Below, in pieces: positions 1 to 8,620 of a DNA stretch of 64,000 nucleotides (positions are counted from its first letter, which is position 1; each line of letters opens with the position of its first letter). The notes below the pieces were generated by a model. That model was not told the origin of the DNA, ran no database searches, and saw only the letters and a program-made list of their open reading frames with translations. The translations under genes were made by a program, and so were the position numbers. The stretch is taken from assembly GCF_022662475.1 (NCBI RefSeq), contig NZ_JAKNQQ010000007.1, positions 1 to 64,000 of the forward strand. Direction: 5' to 3'. This DNA is from Sphingomonas sp. TREG-RG-20F-R18-01 (GTDB lineage: Bacteria; Pseudomonadota; Alphaproteobacteria; Sphingomonadales; Sphingomonadaceae).

Positions 1-2
1 TG

Positions 3-302
3 CTGAGCGGAGCGGTTCGCGCGGCGTCGGCCATTCTGGCCACCTGGTTCCTTGGCTCCGAGACGGGCCATGCGCTGGCCGATATCGTGTTCGGCGCCGT
101 CGCGCCGCAGGGACGCCTGCCAGTTAGCTTCCCACAGAAATCAGGACAGGAACCGTTCTATTACGACCATCGCAGCACAGGTGGCCCACAACTCGGCGCG
201 GACCCGGCATGGAAAGCGCGCTACAGGGAAGTGACAAACGAGGCACTTTATCCGTTCGGTTACGGGCCGGGATACTCAACCGCCAGCTACTCGCGCACCT
301 AG
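3..302 (+). CDS. GH3 family glycosidase (beta-glucosidase-like), C-terminal end only
   Basis: The window opens inside this gene; 99 codons are readable before the TAG. The peptide carries the C-terminal GH3 signature: ILATWFLGSETGHALADIVF, then GRLPVSFP, then a terminal FGYGPGYS, matching the usual GRLPVTFP and LYPFGYGLSYT-type ends of beta-glucosidases and beta-xylosidases. GH3 enzymes release terminal sugars from oligosaccharides, usually in the periplasm. It lies next to a TonB receptor and an alpha-galactosidase operon, so it is probably part of the same glycan-use locus. Substrate cannot be told from this end, and the catalytic domain is outside the window. Confidence 0.9.
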   Translation: MSGAVRAASAILATWFLGSETGHALADIVFGAVAPQGRLPVSFPQKSGQEPFYYDHRSTGGPQLGADPAWKARYREVTNEALYPFGYGPGYSTASYSRT

Positions 303-1002
303 GCCGAGCGAGTATTTATTGTCGGCCATTCCGGTCTCAACGGTATGCACCCCGTCCAGTGCGTCCTTGAAATCGCCGAAGGTCGGCAAGCCTTCTGGTC
401 AAAGCCGCGGAAATAGAGACCACTGCGCGTTGCGAGCAGTGTGTCGCAGGGCGGGTAGATGCGCGTACCCGTTTCTAGGGTTCGCGCACGTTTCGCACGG
501 CGCCCAGCTGTTCGCTTAGTATACCGATGCGTCGGAGAAGCCATAATTACGCACCGAAAGCCCCGCCCTGATCGCCGCTTCCCAAAGAAAGCGGCGATTG
601 CGACGGTCATCATCGTCGCCATCCCCATCGGGCGTGTTGAGGAGGGCGGGGCCAGCGAGAAGATCGGGGTCGGATTAGAGGGCGGGGTTGGTTGCGCGGC
701 GCTCGACCGCCGTCTACTGCTCGTAGACGAAGCGGTCTGTCTCCTCCGCCTCGTAGGCAAGGCCGCGTGCTGAGCGTTCTCGGCGCGCAGGTCGCGCGGC
801 AAACCCGGCTGGAGGCCCCTGTGCAATGGCTTTCGCATCTCCGGCCGTGGATCGCCTGAAATTCGTGGCCGTGCTTCGCGGAAGTCAGGGGATGCTGCTT
901 CCGGAACGCGCGCCTCAGTTGAGCGACGTTTAAGCGTGTTGAAGCAAGGCTTCACGGCATCCCCTCGCCCGGTATTAATCTGGGCGGGAGGACTAGATTC
1001 GT
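303..1002. other. gene-free stretch between GH3 and TonB receptor genes
   Basis: About 700 bases hold no convincing gene. A long open frame on the minus strand (299-1006) is arginine- and proline-rich, matches no family I recognise and looks like a GC-driven artefact. Short protein-like pieces exist on the minus strand near 310-400 (for example GDFKDALDGVHTVETGM), but in different frames with stops, so they may be debris of an old gene. Confidence 0.5.
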
Positions 1003-3930
1003 TCACAGCCGGGCACGCACGCCGAAGAAGAATGCACGACCGGTATATTCGTAAAAAGCCGGCACGTTGCTGTATGTCGAGTAGCGCTGCGTTGCCGAAT
1101 CCAGGAGGTTCGACCCCTGCACATAGACGGTAAGCTGCGGCAGGATATCGTAGGAGATGCTGCTCGCCAGTTCATGATATGGCCGCTGCTTGATCGATAG
1201 CGTGTTGATGTAGCTGTATTGCGATGAAGTGAAGCTGGACTGATATTGATACGATACCGACGCGTTGATGCCGTGCTTTTCATAAAAGATCTTGGCATTG
1301 GCAGAAAAGGGCACGGCATCCTGCAGGTCGGTAGTCGGCAGGCCAGCGGTCTTTGCGCGGGAGCGGTTGTAAGTCGCGTTCGCTTGGAAACCCAGGCCGT
1401 TGTCAAAGAAATACTGCCCGCCGGCTTCGATGCCGTACACGGTCGCGCTGTCGCCGTTAACATAGGTCAGTTCGGTGAACGGGAAGCTTGTCGGCGCTCC
1501 CGCCACCTGGTTGGTCGGGACCAGGTTGAACGCAACAGCCTGTGTGGTGACAAAGTTGGTGAGGTGTTTGTAAAATCCAGCCAAGGTCAGCGCGATGCGC
1601 CTATTGGGGTAATATTCGAACGAGATATCGCCCTGGTCCGCCGAAACCGGCTGGAGGTTCGGGTTGCCCGCATCGGTTACGACCGGGGTATTCGACTGCG
1701 CCGCCGAGTAATCCTTGGCTGACGACAGCTGCCCGAAGGTCGGCCGCGAGATCGCCTGGGAGGCCGCCAGACGTACTCGGAAGCCTTTGGCGATATCATA
1801 GGAGAAGTTCACCGAGGGCAGCAGGCGTTGATAACTGCCGCCGCCAGTGATCGGGGCGATCGGATTGAAGACGACATTGGCCGTGCCGACCCCGATCACC
1901 TGATAGCTCTGCACGGTCGCGCCATAGCCGAGCGAGTTCACGCTCGTATTCACGTAGCGAAGGCCAAAATCGCCTTTCCAGCGTGACCCGCCGACGTTCA
2001 TCTGAACATAGGCGTTATAAGTCCGCTCGGTGATGGCATATGACGCGAGTTGATCCGGCACGACCTGTTGCGTGGCATAGCCTGTGGGGTAAGGCTGACC
2101 GGTGCGCGGATTAATGACGTTGGGGTTGTTCTCTGCCTTCGAAAGCGATGCTAGATACGTGTTGATGTCAAAGCTCGGGATCGCGCGCGGAAAGTTACCT
2201 GTTAGATTGGGGAGAATATTGGTAAATTCCGGCGACTGCACTACGTTCGCGCCGATCGCTGAAAAGGGGAAGGGATACCCACCGAAATTGTTGGCGGTGG
2301 TGTATTGGTTGTCGATAACGTCGACCGTTTTCTTCCGGTCGGTATAAGCGCCGCCAAATGCGATCGAGCGCAGCAGGCCGTTGTTCGCTTCGTATAGCAA
2401 ATCGAGTTTTCCGCTGGTGCTGCGGTCGGCAATATTCTGGCCCTGGATGCCGATATAGTGGACACGCAGATCCTGGTTAGTGGCTTGATCGATCGAACGA
2501 CTGGTAAGTGTGCCATCGGCGTTGGGGATTGTCAGGATGAGATCGGGCAGGCCGCCATCGCGTGTGGCTATCTGTGCGCTCGACCCGGGAATTCCCGCCA
2601 CGACGAAGCGGTTCTGCCCACCGGTATTGTTGGTCGCCTTGCCGTAGGACAGGTCGGCGGCAACCTTCAAGTTAGCCAGCGGTCTCCAGTCGACATGCCC
2701 GCCGACTTGATACGTCACCGAGTTGCGCGGCTCGTCGGTCGCCAGTACATCGATCGTTGCGGGATTGACGGTATAGTTGGTGAGAACCTTGTTGCTGTCG
2801 ATCTTCACGTTGTTGAGATCGTAGCGCACGCTGCCATCGTCGGCAAACGGCGTCAGTCCGACCGAAACGCGGTGGTTGTGCTCAGTATCGGTATAGTTGC
2901 TGTAAATGCCATCAAGGCGTAGCTCGAAACTGTCGGAAGGCTTCCATTGATAGGCGGTCGATCCACCCCAACGTTGCCGCTCGCCGAGCACATAGCCTAC
3001 GCTGTAAAAGTACGGTTCGATTACGCCACCGCCGTTCGGCGCATTAATGACGCTGCGCTGGCCGTTCGGCGACGTTGCGATATCGTAAACGTCGTTGCTG
3101 GAATATTCTCCGAGATTGTCGGTACGGAACTTGTATTTGTTGTATGTGCCGGAAATCAGGAAGCCCATCGTATCGTGGGCAAAGGTGGTGCTAACCACGC
3201 CCGACGCCTTGATGCCGCCCTTCTCCGCAAACTGATTATACTGTCCTTCGAGCGAGCCGGCGGCGTGGAAGCCGCGATGGTCGAACGGGCGCGACGTGCG
3301 TAAGTCGATATTGCCGCCGATGCTGCCCTCGAGCTGGGAGGCTTGTGCGGCTTTCTGAATTTCAGCGCCGGAAATCACTTCCGACGGCAGTACGTCGAAC
3401 GCGAAGGAGCGGTCCGGACCATCAGTCGGCAAAACACGGCCGTTGAGCGTGGTAAGCGCGAAATTTTCGCCGAGCCCGCGGACCGTGACGCTGCGCCCTT
3501 CGCCGCGACCGTCGCGACCGACCGTCACGCCTGGGATGTTGGACAGGGCCTCCGCCACGTTGCGGTTGGGGAACTTGCCAAGTTCTTCCGCCGAGATCGC
3601 ATCGACGATAGTCGAGGCGTCGCGCTTGGTGTCGATCGAGCGCAGCAAACTCCCGCGTACGCCGCGAACGACGATGTCAGGGCCTCCCGTTCCGATTTCC
3701 GCCGTGGTCGCCTCGCCGCCGGTTCCAGGGCCGGACTGGATCGTCGAACCGGAGTTCACTTGATCGGTGGGCGCCCCGGCAACCGGACCGCGTTGAGGAG
3801 TCTGACTGGTCGACGCGTTAGTAGGAACATCTTGCGGTTGCGTTTGCGCGAAGGCGTGCGACCCGGCGACTAGCGCGGTCAAGCTGACACCTGCACGCAC
3901 GAGATGCCGCCAGCGGTTAAGATCGACCAT
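1003..3930 (-). CDS. TonB-dependent receptor (TonB-Xanth-Caul type)
   Basis: A 975-residue outer-membrane receptor that imports ligands using TonB energy. After a signal peptide ending near SHAFAQ come a low-complexity linker, a plug domain (IVVRGVRGSLLRSIDTKRDA then EALSNIPGVTV and RGLGENFALTTLNGR) and a long beta-barrel that ends in the aromatic-rich FFFGVRARL. I chose the ATG at 3930 because GAGGGGA sits just upstream; a GTG at 3954 would add eight residues. The gene is divergent from the DeoR-type regulator, and AgaR-like repeats lie in the shared region, so it probably belongs to the same regulon. In sphingomonads and Caulobacter such receptors sit beside glycoside hydrolases and import oligosaccharides. 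The exact ligand is unknown; a galactose- or GalNAc-containing glycan is my inference. Confidence 0.93.
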   Translation of the reverse strand: MVDLNRWRHLVRAGVSLTALVAGSHAFAQTQPQDVPTNASTSQTPQRGPVAGAPTDQVNSGSTIQSGPGTGGEATTAEIGTGGPDIVVRGVRGSLLRSIDTKRDASTIVDAISAEELGKFPNRNVAEALSNIPGVTVGRDGRGEGRSVTVRGLGENFALTTLNGRVLPTDGPDRSFAFDVLPSEVISGAEIQKAAQASQLEGSIGGNIDLRTSRPFDHRGFHAAGSLEGQYNQFAEKGGIKASGVVSTTFAHDTMGFLISGTYNKYKFRTDNLGEYSSNDVYDIATSPNGQRSVINAPNGGGVIEPYFYSVGYVLGERQRWGGSTAYQWKPSDSFELRLDGIYSNYTDTEHNHRVSVGLTPFADDGSVRYDLNNVKIDSNKVLTNYTVNPATIDVLATDEPRNSVTYQVGGHVDWRPLANLKVAADLSYGKATNNTGGQNRFVVAGIPGSSAQIATRDGGLPDLILTIPNADGTLTSRSIDQATNQDLRVHYIGIQGQNIADRSTSGKLDLLYEANNGLLRSIAFGGAYTDRKKTVDVIDNQYTTANNFGGYPFPFSAIGANVVQSPEFTNILPNLTGNFPRAIPSFDINTYLASLSKAENNPNVINPRTGQPYPTGYATQQVVPDQLASYAITERTYNAYVQMNVGGSRWKGDFGLRYVNTSVNSLGYGATVQSYQVIGVGTANVVFNPIAPITGGGSYQRLLPSVNFSYDIAKGFRVRLAASQAISRPTFGQLSSAKDYSAAQSNTPVVTDAGNPNLQPVSADQGDISFEYYPNRRIALTLAGFYKHLTNFVTTQAVAFNLVPTNQVAGAPTSFPFTELTYVNGDSATVYGIEAGGQYFFDNGLGFQANATYNRSRAKTAGLPTTDLQDAVPFSANAKIFYEKHGINASVSYQYQSSFTSSQYSYINTLSIKQRPYHELASSISYDILPQLTVYVQGSNLLDSATQRYSTYSNVPAFYEYTGRAFFFGVRARL

Positions 3931-4015
3931 GCTAGTCCCCTCTATAAAATCCACGAGCCATGCCTGACGGTGAACACTTTGTTGCGCTTTGCTACCCCGG
4001 GGCAGTTTTAAATGT

Positions 4016-4039
4016 CAAACGCTTTGAAACGAAACTTAC
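4016..4039 (-). promoter_or_regulatory. AgaR-like operator repeat, TonB receptor side
   Basis: On the minus strand it reads GTAAGTTTCGTTTC followed by AAAGCGTTTG. It lies 86 bp upstream of the TonB receptor start. The TTTCGTTTC core recurs at the other control regions of this locus and resembles the TTTC-rich repeats bound by AgaR of the DeoR family (family knowledge, from memory). Confidence 0.5.
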
Positions 4040-4147
4040 ATATGTGATATTTTTGCTGCTCCGCATCCTGATCGAAGAGGCTTGTGGATGCAGGGCGGGG
4101 CTATCTCGACGAACTGAAGGAAAGTTCGGCTACAACGGACGCGAAGG

Positions 4148-4165
4148 TTTCGGTTCGCTTCGCTT
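4148..4165 (+). promoter_or_regulatory. AgaR-like operator repeat (weaker copy)
   Basis: It reads TTTCGGTTCGCTTCGCTT, close to the copy upstream of the gatZ-like gene (TTTCGTTTTGCTTCGCTTCG). It sits in the middle of the divergent control region. Confidence 0.35.
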
Positions 4166-4376
4166 GCTTGCAACCACCTCATTTTCTGATAGCTCAGGGC
4201 GCGGCGGAACGGCGCTGCTTGTCGGGGAGGAATATTCCATTGCGACATCGCTGACGCGCGCTGGAGCGTGGTACGTACCGTTGCCACGGCCACTCTCGTT
4301 GGCAGCACCGCCGCCGCCGGCGGTCGGACGTTTTAAGGCGACCGTAGTTGTCGCGCTAAGGCCCGCCACAAATGCA

Positions 4377-4393
4377 CCGTAACGAAACGTAAG
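4377..4393 (-). promoter_or_regulatory. AgaR-like operator repeat, regulator side
   Basis: On the minus strand it reads CTTACGTTTCGTTACGG. It ends 62 bp before the ATG of the DeoR-type regulator and shares TTTCGTTACG with the copy upstream of the amidohydrolase gene, which suggests autoregulation. Confidence 0.45.
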
Positions 4394-4455
4394 TGTGATT
4401 GAAGCAAGCAGGCGGCGCTGATACCGCAACAGCTTCCGGGAAAGGGAATGAAGAC

Positions 4456-5229
4456 ATGATCCGGGACACGAGTGAACGGCGGCAACGGATCAGCACGCTG
4501 GTGCGTGAACGGGGCAGCGTTCAGGTCGCGCCGCTTGCTGAAAGTTTCGGCGTTTCGATGCAGACGATCCGTAAGGATCTGCGGTTCCTCGCGACGCGCG
4601 GCGTTATGGAACGCTCCTATGGCGGCGCGATCAGTGCGGACGCGGTCAACGTCACCGCCGAACCGCCGGTCGAGGTCAAACGGTCTAGCCATGCCGACGA
4701 AAAGATACGGATCGGCAAGCTTGCTGCCGCAATGGTCGCGCCGGGCGAGTCGATCGTGCTCGATTCGGGCACCACGACCTTACAGATCGCGCGGTTCCTG
4801 CCTGATGACGAGGATATCACCGTCCTCACCAACGATCTCGATATCCTGTCGGTGCTCGCGGCCAAGGAACATCTCAATATCGTAATGCTCGGCGGCATGT
4901 TGCGCCGCAAGAACCGCGCTTTTTACGGTGCTCAGACGCTTGCGGCATTGGAGCATCTGCGCGTCGACAAACTGTTCCTGGGTGTTGACGGCTTCGATAT
5001 CGAATGTGGCATCACGACGCATTACGAGCCCGAAGCGATGCTCAACCGGAAGATGGTCGAGGCGGCGCGCGAGGTCATCGCAGTGACCGACGCCTCGAAA
5101 TTTGGCCGCGTCTGCCTGCATCGTATCGTTACGGTCGAGAATATCCATCATCTCGTGACTGACGGCCCGGTGCCAGGCGGCATTCGCTTGGCGTCCCAGC
5201 GGCTGGGGTTCGACGTTCGGGAGGCGTGA
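4456..5229 (+). CDS. DeoR-family transcriptional repressor (AgaR-like)
   Basis: A 257-residue sugar-phosphate-responsive repressor. An N-terminal DeoR winged helix (ERRQRISTLVRERGSVQVA, then VSMQTIRKDLRFL) is followed by the DeoR-C sensor domain with DSGTTTLQIARFL, LTNDLDI and DKLFLGVDGFD. Length fits the family. The ATG at 4456 is preceded by GGGAAAGGGAATGAAG; an in-frame upstream start at 4399 looks spurious. It lies between the TonB receptor and the alpha-galactosidase operon, and the operator-like repeats near it, near 6403 and near 9548 suggest that it controls all of them. AgaS and a BadF-type kinase downstream make AgaR the closest functional comparison; the effector would be a galactosamine or tagatose phosphate (inference). 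Confidence 0.9.
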   Translation: MIRDTSERRQRISTLVRERGSVQVAPLAESFGVSMQTIRKDLRFLATRGVMERSYGGAISADAVNVTAEPPVEVKRSSHADEKIRIGKLAAAMVAPGESIVLDSGTTTLQIARFLPDDEDITVLTNDLDILSVLAAKEHLNIVMLGGMLRRKNRAFYGAQTLAALEHLRVDKLFLGVDGFDIECGITTHYEPEAMLNRKMVEAAREVIAVTDASKFGRVCLHRIVTVENIHHLVTDGPVPGGIRLASQRLGFDVREA

Positions 5230-5282
5230 CGCCAAATGCGGCCGGGTCGCCCGGGGACCGGCCTCGAGCGACGGCATCGGCG

Positions 5283-6389
5283 TCAACCCTTCAGATGAAA
5301 GAAGCGGCGCGCATTGGTGTAATAGAGCTTGTCTATGACACCGCGCGGTAAGGCGAGGCCACGCGCATCGGCCTTGATCGCCGGTACCGGCTGCGACAGC
5401 GCAGTCGCGAGGTAGCGCCAATCGGAGCGCCATGCATCGTCGGCTTCCTTCTTGAAATTGCCAGTCGCGGGCGGGTTCTGCGCCCGTGCGTTGGGATCGA
5501 TCGGGCTGTCGGTCAGGTCGGTCCCGTACATCAACCGATCCTGGTATTTCAGGAAAAAGCCGCGCACCTTGGCGGGGTTGGCATTGGACTGAACCTGGAC
5601 CTGCGTCATTCGGGCGGCGAGATCGACCATAGCGTTGGGATTGCGATCGAGGAAGCGTGCGAGCTCGTCGACACTCCATTCCAGGCTCGCCATGTGAGCC
5701 CCGTCGAACGCGAGCTTGGGATGCTGCGCCACGAAGCGGTCGCGCGCCGCCATCAGCTCTTCGTAGCTTGGTTCTTCGGGGTGCTTGAACATGTAATATT
5801 CGGGGTGCTCGCTGAAGTAGCTGCGATCATTCTCCGTCGTCATTTGATCGAGCGGCAGCCAGCAATTCTTGGGCTCGCCCTGATGCGCGATCAGTGGCAG
5901 GCCACGCGCCTGAATATGCGCCATCACAGGGTCGAAGCGCGGATCGTCGAGAAACACCCGTTTGCCTGCGGAGTCCTTGGCAATCATGCCGATGTTCTTC
6001 CACACCTTCACTGCCACTGCTCCATGCGCGAAGCCCGCATCGACGGCGCGTTCCGCCTGCGTGGTCCAGCTCTTGGTGCCGAAGCCCTGCATCGAGAAGG
6101 TCGTGGCGAAGTGGAAATGCTTCGGATCGGCGGCATGCATCTCATAGGCGATGGCTGCCTGTTTGGCGAGCGGCGGAAAGTCGGGATAATCGACGTTGAT
6201 CGACAAGAGCTCGAACCCGTCCTTGCGTGCGATCTCGACGAAGTCGGTGCTGTCGCGATTGGCGTGAACGTGTGCGTCGAGCTTCGCGACCCTGGCAAAG
6301 TCGGCTTCGGTGTAGAGGGAGGGCGCGGGTGCGGCGCCGATCAGCGCAAGCGTGGCCGTCGCTGCGAACAAAGCCGAAAATCTGCGCAT
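5283..6389 (-). CDS. secreted amidohydrolase-family (amidohydrolase 2) metal hydrolase
   Basis: A protein of about 368 residues with a signal peptide (MRRFSALFAATATLALIGAA). The mature part has the metal-binding HxH motif in LDAHVHANRD, a later histidine in PLIAHQGEP, FDGAHM, and an aspartate in MYGTDLTDSP, the usual order of the amidohydrolase-2 TIM barrel (lactonases, decarboxylases and related hydrolases). GGAG lies six bases before the ATG at 6389; an ATG one codon earlier is also possible. It is divergent from the GH36 gene with an operator-like repeat between. Because it is exported, it is unlikely to be the GalNAc-6-phosphate deacetylase that the pathway needs; a sugar-lactone or similar periplasmic substrate is possible. 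Substrate unknown. Confidence 0.8.
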   Translation of the reverse strand: MRRFSALFAATATLALIGAAPAPSLYTEADFARVAKLDAHVHANRDSTDFVEIARKDGFELLSINVDYPDFPPLAKQAAIAYEMHAADPKHFHFATTFSMQGFGTKSWTTQAERAVDAGFAHGAVAVKVWKNIGMIAKDSAGKRVFLDDPRFDPVMAHIQARGLPLIAHQGEPKNCWLPLDQMTTENDRSYFSEHPEYYMFKHPEEPSYEELMAARDRFVAQHPKLAFDGAHMASLEWSVDELARFLDRNPNAMVDLAARMTQVQVQSNANPAKVRGFFLKYQDRLMYGTDLTDSPIDPNARAQNPPATGNFKKEADDAWRSDWRYLATALSQPVPAIKADARGLALPRGVIDKLYYTNARRFFHLKG

Positions 6390-6402
6390 CATACTCTCCA
6401 AA

Positions 6403-6447
6403 GGAAACGTAACGAAATTGATCTTATGTTGCGTTTTGGTTTGCGCA
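6403..6447. promoter_or_regulatory. AgaR-like operator pair between amidohydrolase and GH36 genes
   Basis: Two repeats face each other. On the minus strand 6403-6420 reads CAATTTCGTTACGTTTCC, and on the plus strand 6427-6447 contains TGCGTTTTGGTTTGCGC. They lie within the short divergent control region and match the core seen at 4026-4039, 4377-4393 and 9548-9572. Confidence 0.5.
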
Positions 6448-6538
6448 AGCGATAACGATCAGGCACATCTCGTCCGGGACTGCTCGTCGTGCGATGCGGC
6501 AGCCACGTTTAGGGGAGGCTGATCTGCCCAGTTTCATC

Positions 6539-8620
6539 ATGTCGCGCCGGCGGCTCCTTGCCCGACTGTCCGGCACCGCCGCCGCTTTGTTCTTCGCGCC
6601 GCCCTTCGTTGCGCGGGTCGCGGCCAAGGGCGCGCCCGCCGTGCGGATGAGCGACGGCACGCTCACACTCGAGTTCGACTCCGGACTGCATTCGCGCATT
6701 TCGCATGGGAACATGGTGCTGACCGCGATGGAACCGGGCGAGGCGCTTCGATTGGGCGATAGGGTGGTCGATCACTTCCTGCTCCTCGATCAGACAGGCG
6801 GGCCGATTTCGGGCGTGCATGGTCCGGGGCGAGCCCATCATCTGCGCGGTACCGCGGGCGGAGCGGTCGAAAAGCGCGTTTCGGTCACGTTCCTCGACCG
6901 CTATCCCGGTCTCGCCTTGCTCGACATCAGCTATGGCAATACCGGTGATGCACCGCTTTCCGTCACTGGCTGGCAGGCCGCGACGCACGATCTGCTCTCG
7001 CACCCCGACGGTGCGTGGAGTTTCTCGGGCGCCTCCTACCCGGACCGGCGTGACTGGGTACAGCGCGTCGTGCCAGGCTTCGGCCAGCGCAATTTCATGG
7101 GCATGAACGCGGCAGATTATGGCGGCGGAACGCCGGTCGCGGTGGTGTGGCGGCGTGATGCAGGGCTTGCAGTGGGGCATATCGACACCGTGCCTCGGCT
7201 CGTGTCGCTGCCGGTTGCTGGCCAGCCGACCGGTACGCGCATCGCGATCGCGGGCGACCAACCCGTAATGCTCGCACCGGGTGCGACGCTCGAGCTCCCG
7301 CCGGTATTCGTGATGGTACACCAAGGTGATCACTTCCGTCCGCTCGATGCTTATCGCCGGCTCATGGCCGAGCGCGGCCTCAAGGCGCCCGTAATTCCCG
7401 AGCCGAGCTACGCGCCGGTGTGGTGCGCCTGGGGGTATGGGCGAGACTTCTCCATCGCTGAAGTGCTCACCGCAATGGGCAAGGCCAAAGAGATTGGCCT
7501 CGAATGGGCCGTGCTCGACGACGGCTGGCAGACGTCGGAAGGCGACTGGAAGCTCAACCGCAAGAAATTCCCGCGCGGCGATGCCGACATGAAGGCGTTC
7601 GCCGACCAGATCAAGGCGGGAGGAATGCGACCGCGGTTGTGGCTCGCCCCGCTTGCGGCCGATCCGGGCACTGATCTGCTGCGCGATCATCCCGACATGT
7701 TGCTGCTCGACAAGAATGGCGCGGCGCAGAATGTCAGCTTCTGGGATGCGTTTACCTTGTGCCCGGCCTATCCGCCGGTGGTCGACTATTTCCGCGGACA
7801 GATACGACGCATTCTTGGCGATTGGGGGTTCGAGGGGCTGAAGCTCGATGGCCAGCATCTGAACGGCGTGGCGCCCTGTTACAACCCGGCACACAATCAC
7901 GCCCGCCCCGAGGAATCCTACGAGAAGCTACAGGAATTCTGGAAGGCACTGTATCATGAGGCGATGACGATCAACCCGAATGCGGTGATCGAGATCTGCC
8001 CATGCGGCGACTCCTTCGCATTCCACAACATCGCCGGCATGAACCATACGCCGGCATCGGATCCGACCTCGTCGTGGCAGATCCGGCTCAAGGGGAAGAC
8101 CTTCAAGGCAATGATGGGGCCATCCGCGCCGTTCGCGGGCGACCATGTCGAACTCAGCGACCGCCACAATGATTTCGCTACCCATTATGGGATCGGCGCG
8201 ATCGTTTCGACCAAATTTACCTGGCCGCACGACCCGGTCAACACGGTCGATCCGCTGCCGCCCGGCGGCATTGCCCTGACGCCCGACCGCGAGGTGCTGT
8301 GGCGCAAGTGGATCGCGCTGTACCGCGCCAACATGCTGCCCAAGGGCGAGTATCTTGGGGGCCTGTACGACATCGGCTTCGACAAGCCCGAGGGCCATGC
8401 GATCCGCGCCGGCGGGCAGATGCATTATGCCTTCTACGCGGACAGCTGGGCCGGACCGGTCACGCTGCGTGGTCTGGCGTCCGGGCGGCATCGCTTGACC
8501 GACAGTTTCACCGGCCGCTCGCTCGGCACCGTCAGCGGCCCCGTGGCTACCATTCCGGGGCGCTTCGAGCATTTCCTTCTCGTCGCTGCCACACCGATAC
8601 AGGTAAACACCGCGACATGA
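6539..8620 (+). CDS. GH36-type alpha-galactosidase / alpha-N-acetylgalactosaminidase-like
   Basis: About 693 residues. The N-terminus MSRRRLLARLSGTAAALFFA looks like a Tat-type signal, so the enzyme is exported. The catalytic TIM barrel shows WAVLDDGWQ, LWLAPLAADPG, the nucleophile region LKLDGQ (Asp about 437) and the acid/base region ASDPTSSWQIR (Asp about 508), all typical of clan GH-D melibiases. It removes terminal alpha-linked galactose or GalNAc. I prefer the ATG at 6539 because the twin-arginine signal starts there, although its ribosome site is poor; an ATG at 6494 adds 15 residues. It is the first gene of an operon with a transporter and AgaS, GatZ and kinase genes. The AgaS-type context makes an N-acetylgalactosaminidase role worth testing. 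Confidence 0.88.
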   Translation: MSRRRLLARLSGTAAALFFAPPFVARVAAKGAPAVRMSDGTLTLEFDSGLHSRISHGNMVLTAMEPGEALRLGDRVVDHFLLLDQTGGPISGVHGPGRAHHLRGTAGGAVEKRVSVTFLDRYPGLALLDISYGNTGDAPLSVTGWQAATHDLLSHPDGAWSFSGASYPDRRDWVQRVVPGFGQRNFMGMNAADYGGGTPVAVVWRRDAGLAVGHIDTVPRLVSLPVAGQPTGTRIAIAGDQPVMLAPGATLELPPVFVMVHQGDHFRPLDAYRRLMAERGLKAPVIPEPSYAPVWCAWGYGRDFSIAEVLTAMGKAKEIGLEWAVLDDGWQTSEGDWKLNRKKFPRGDADMKAFADQIKAGGMRPRLWLAPLAADPGTDLLRDHPDMLLLDKNGAAQNVSFWDAFTLCPAYPPVVDYFRGQIRRILGDWGFEGLKLDGQHLNGVAPCYNPAHNHARPEESYEKLQEFWKALYHEAMTINPNAVIEICPCGDSFAFHNIAGMNHTPASDPTSSWQIRLKGKTFKAMMGPSAPFAGDHVELSDRHNDFATHYGIGAIVSTKFTWPHDPVNTVDPLPPGGIALTPDREVLWRKWIALYRANMLPKGEYLGGLYDIGFDKPEGHAIRAGGQMHYAFYADSWAGPVTLRGLASGRHRLTDSFTGRSLGTVSGPVATIPGRFEHFLLVAATPIQVNTAT

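Larger units (their letters stand above)
3931..4455. other. divergent control region of TonB receptor and DeoR-type regulator
   Basis: This 525-bp region separates two divergent genes and has no gene of its own. It contains three copies of a TTTCGTTTCG-like repeat, listed separately, which probably are operator sites of the adjacent regulator. Confidence 0.6.

Noticed and set aside
299..1006. 235-residue minus-strand open frame in the first gene-free region
   Set aside because: Not overlapped by a gene, but arginine/proline-rich, without ribosome site or family pattern; the few protein-like pieces are in other frames.
6509..7900. 463-residue minus-strand open frame opposite GH36
   Set aside because: GH36 catalytic motifs are on the plus strand; the minus reading is histidine/arginine-rich and patternless.
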